A stretch of DNA of 64,000 nucleotides from Paragonimus westermani (Eukaryota > Platyhelminthes > Trematoda > Plagiorchiida > Troglotrematidae). A model generated the notes under the pieces. The model saw only the letters and a program-made list of their open reading frames with translations, ran no database searches and was not told the DNA's origin. A program made the translations under genes and the position numbers. Below are positions 62,117-64,000 of this stretch, piece after piece; the first letter of the stretch is position 1, and each line of letters opens with the position of its first letter. The DNA lies in assembly GCA_008508345.1 (NCBI GenBank), contig QNGE01000954.1:64529-128528 (forward strand). Reading direction: 5' to 3'.

Positions 62117-62710
62117 GTTTCTATAGAATCTAAGAACAAACTAAGTTTCTTATCCTTAGGTTGTGATTTGATTCTGTTATTGACGAGAGATATATTGTTT
62201 TGTTACTGTTACTGCCAACAGGCACAACTCAGAGCACACCATAAATTCAGTTTTCAAATGAAAATTAAAACCATGGAATAACGGTTTTTTTAATCTCCCT
62301 GTTCACCATTTCTTTTGTGAACTGACTGGAAATGGTAGTCACAACCAAAAAACAAAATGAAAATAAGTCTTGGTCACGAATCAACGATTTCACCCAATCA
62401 GCTATGATTTTCATGTTTCTATAGAATCTAAGAACAAACTAAGTTTTTTGTCGGTAGGTTATGATTTGATTCAGTTATTGACGAGAGATATATTGTTTTG
62501 TTATTGTTACTGCCAACAGGCACAACTCAGAGCACACCATAAAGTCAGTTTTCAAATGAAAATTAAAACTATGGAATAACGGTTTTTTTATTCTTCCTGT
62601 TCACCATTTCTTTTGTGAACTGACTGGAAATCGTAGTCACAACCAAAAAACGAAATGAAAATAAGTCGTGGTCACGAATCAACGATTTCACCCAATCAGC
62701 TATGATTTTC
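62117..62710. repeat. 298-bp tandem duplication
   Basis: Two consecutive copies (62117-62414 and 62415-62710) start at GTTTCTATAGAATCTAAG and end at CAGCTATGATTTTC. They are about 95% identical by eye, with substitutions only and no indels noticed. A short inverted repeat (ACCATTTC/GAAATGGT) inside copy 1 is broken by one substitution in copy 2. No coding capacity. Confidence 0.93.
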
Positions 62711-63356
62711 TCTATAAGTTTGTTGATCGCCTGTTGACGTCCTTGGTTAAGTAGGTTTTGAGTTGATCACTGGGACACAACGAGAGGGTTCTCGAGCCGT
62801 TCTATCGACAACAACAAGGCATCACGTGTTCAACTGCTGCACGCAGTCCGCATGAGTGAAATCCGGACAGTAGATTATTGAGAGATATTCGGTTTTCAGT
62901 GGACAGTTTTGCTCAATCCTGAGCAGTTGAAGACGTAATGACCTAATAAACAGATCACGTTCACGCTGGTTTGAGAAGTAAAACGTTACATCAGTGGATG
63001 TAGTAATTTGTGTTCGCATGCAAGTGGCCAATAATTAAAAACACACTGTTGTGGAAAAAGAAAGAATTTAAGTTTTTTTGAATTGGGTGCAGACAAAGTC
63101 GGTCAGTTTCTGCGAGTGCGTAATACATACTTCAAAATTTTGCGCAAACTTTTGAATTTACTACTGTATCTAAGAGGTAGACCAACAGCTTTGTCTGCGT
63201 TCAAAGACTGATTTGATCATGTGATTCCTCAGTGATATTTTATTCAATAAACGCACAATTGTTTTGCTCGTTTTAAATGTTAACTCTACAGTGGTGAACA
63301 GGTTCAACTATTGACTGAAATGTTAGGTAGATAACTTTTCACCGTTTTAAGTACTC
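62711..63356. other. Non-coding stretch upstream of the HIG1-like gene
   Basis: Short frames only. I searched it for the missing first transmembrane exon of the HIG1-like gene and did not find one. Confidence 0.4.
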
Positions 63357-63368
63357 GTGACTAAAACA

Positions 63369-63615
63369 ATGGATGAAAATCAATGCGAAATTAAAATGTC
63401 TGTTCGTGGAATGACCTCAAGTGAACAGAAGCAGAAGGCAACAGCAAAGAATAACATTCACATTTTTGGACAACCCAAATTGGGAAGTACGGACGGGTTT
63501 CACTTATACATATGCATTCCAACCGCAAAATTCGCCGACGAATTTCAATCGAAACCTGAAATCGGCAAGCACGAGGTGCATTCAAATGTGGATGAAAATC
63601 AAGGTATACTTACAT
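63369..63615 (+). other. Possible unassigned exon
   Basis: An open plus-strand segment ends at AATCAAG followed by GTATAC, a plausible donor. Two frames stay open across it: one from ATG 63369 and one from ATG 63421. The second frame would end in phase with the HIG1-like 29-base exon downstream. Neither translation resembles the N-terminal half or first helix of HIG1 proteins, so I do not join it to that gene. Could be an N-terminal or alternative exon, or chance. Confidence 0.25.
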
Positions 63616-63730
63616 TGATATTTGGAGCATAAAAGTGATCTTTGGATAAGAGAATTTAATGAGTTTGTTTAAAGTTGGTCTAAAATATACGTCAGCAATG
63701 TAATTTTGTTTCAACGTCTGTTTTCTCTAG

Positions 63731-64000
63731 CAGTCACTAATCAAACTAATGCCCATCAGGTAATTCAGGGTCTACCAATTCATCCACAGAGGTATCGTTT
63801 TTCGGCCCACAAACAGCAGGCAGTACGATGGCTCTAGTGTTTCTTCTTAAGAAGATTCGACCAAATGATAATTATTCATAAGGCATGCCATTAAATGTTT
63901 CGATGTGATATTCCAGTCTTGCTCAACAAGGGTTCACTGTAATGGGAGTTGGAGCATTAACCTACTTTCTCGATGGACCAGCTAGGAAGACTGCGCAAAC
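63731..64000 (+). CDS. HIG1-domain protein, HIGD2/Rcf1-like, partial (two exons)
   Basis: Two plus-strand exons of a small inner-mitochondrial-membrane protein of the HIG1 family, whose members help assemble cytochrome c oxidase and respiratory supercomplexes. Exon one is only 29 bases (63731-63759), between TTTTCTCTAG and a GTAATT donor. Exon two starts at 63917 after ATATTCCAG and runs off the window. Joined in phase they read QSLIKLMPIS, then LAQQGFTVMGVGALTYFL and DGPARKTAQ. This matches the loop, the [AS]AQGFTV signature and the start of the second transmembrane helix of HIGD2-type proteins. The first helix (PxxPxGxxxT type) must lie in an upstream exon that I could not find. The intron between is 157 bases. 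The match rests on a short motif, but frame, phase and both splice sites agree. Confidence 0.6.

Overview
The window looks like AT-rich intergenic or intronic DNA from an animal, most likely a flatworm and probably a digenean trematode. It has no operons, no long ORFs (the longest is 216 codons) and no rRNA or CRISPR array. It is scattered with decayed CR1-like non-LTR retrotransposon pieces, Penelope-like element (PLE) pieces and two tRNA-derived short repeat families. The trematode assignment is inferred from this repeat mix and is not proven by any single gene.

Layout. 1-5.3 kb holds nothing recognisable beyond a CA-rich microsatellite. 5.4-7.6 kb carries three unconnected CR1-like fragments: RT palm (-), RT connector/thumb (-) and AP-endonuclease (+). 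12.1 kb has one family-B SINE. 13.3-15.5 kb is a PLE nest: two eroded minus-strand fragments and one 5'-truncated plus-strand PLE (14611-15513). That PLE has a GIY-YIG endonuclease frame, a hammerhead ribozyme in its tail, an inverted copy of the same tail at its 5' end and an 11-bp target-site duplication. 15.5-31.7 kb is featureless. 31.7-37.5 kb holds two more family-B SINEs, one old family-A copy and a 148-bp imperfect palindrome. 39.26-40.03 kb is a three-unit cluster of family A, flanked by a 12-bp direct repeat as if inserted as one block. Further family-A copies lie at 46.2, 48.1 and 55.4-55.9 kb (the last an inverted pair), and an inverted pair of family B lies at 44.8-45.2 kb. CR1-like RT pieces occur at 41.5 and 54 kb. 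A 298-bp tandem duplication lies at 62.1-62.7 kb.

The only host gene I can defend is at the right edge: two plus-strand exons (63731-63759 and 63917 to beyond the end) that encode the second half of a HIG1-domain protein similar to HIGD2/Rcf1, a cytochrome c oxidase assembly and supercomplex factor. Its first transmembrane exon was not found. The most interesting signals are the hammerhead-bearing PLE with the inverted tail, and family A, whose tRNA-like module sits in the middle of a roughly 305-bp unit that occurs as head-to-tail and inverted concatemers.
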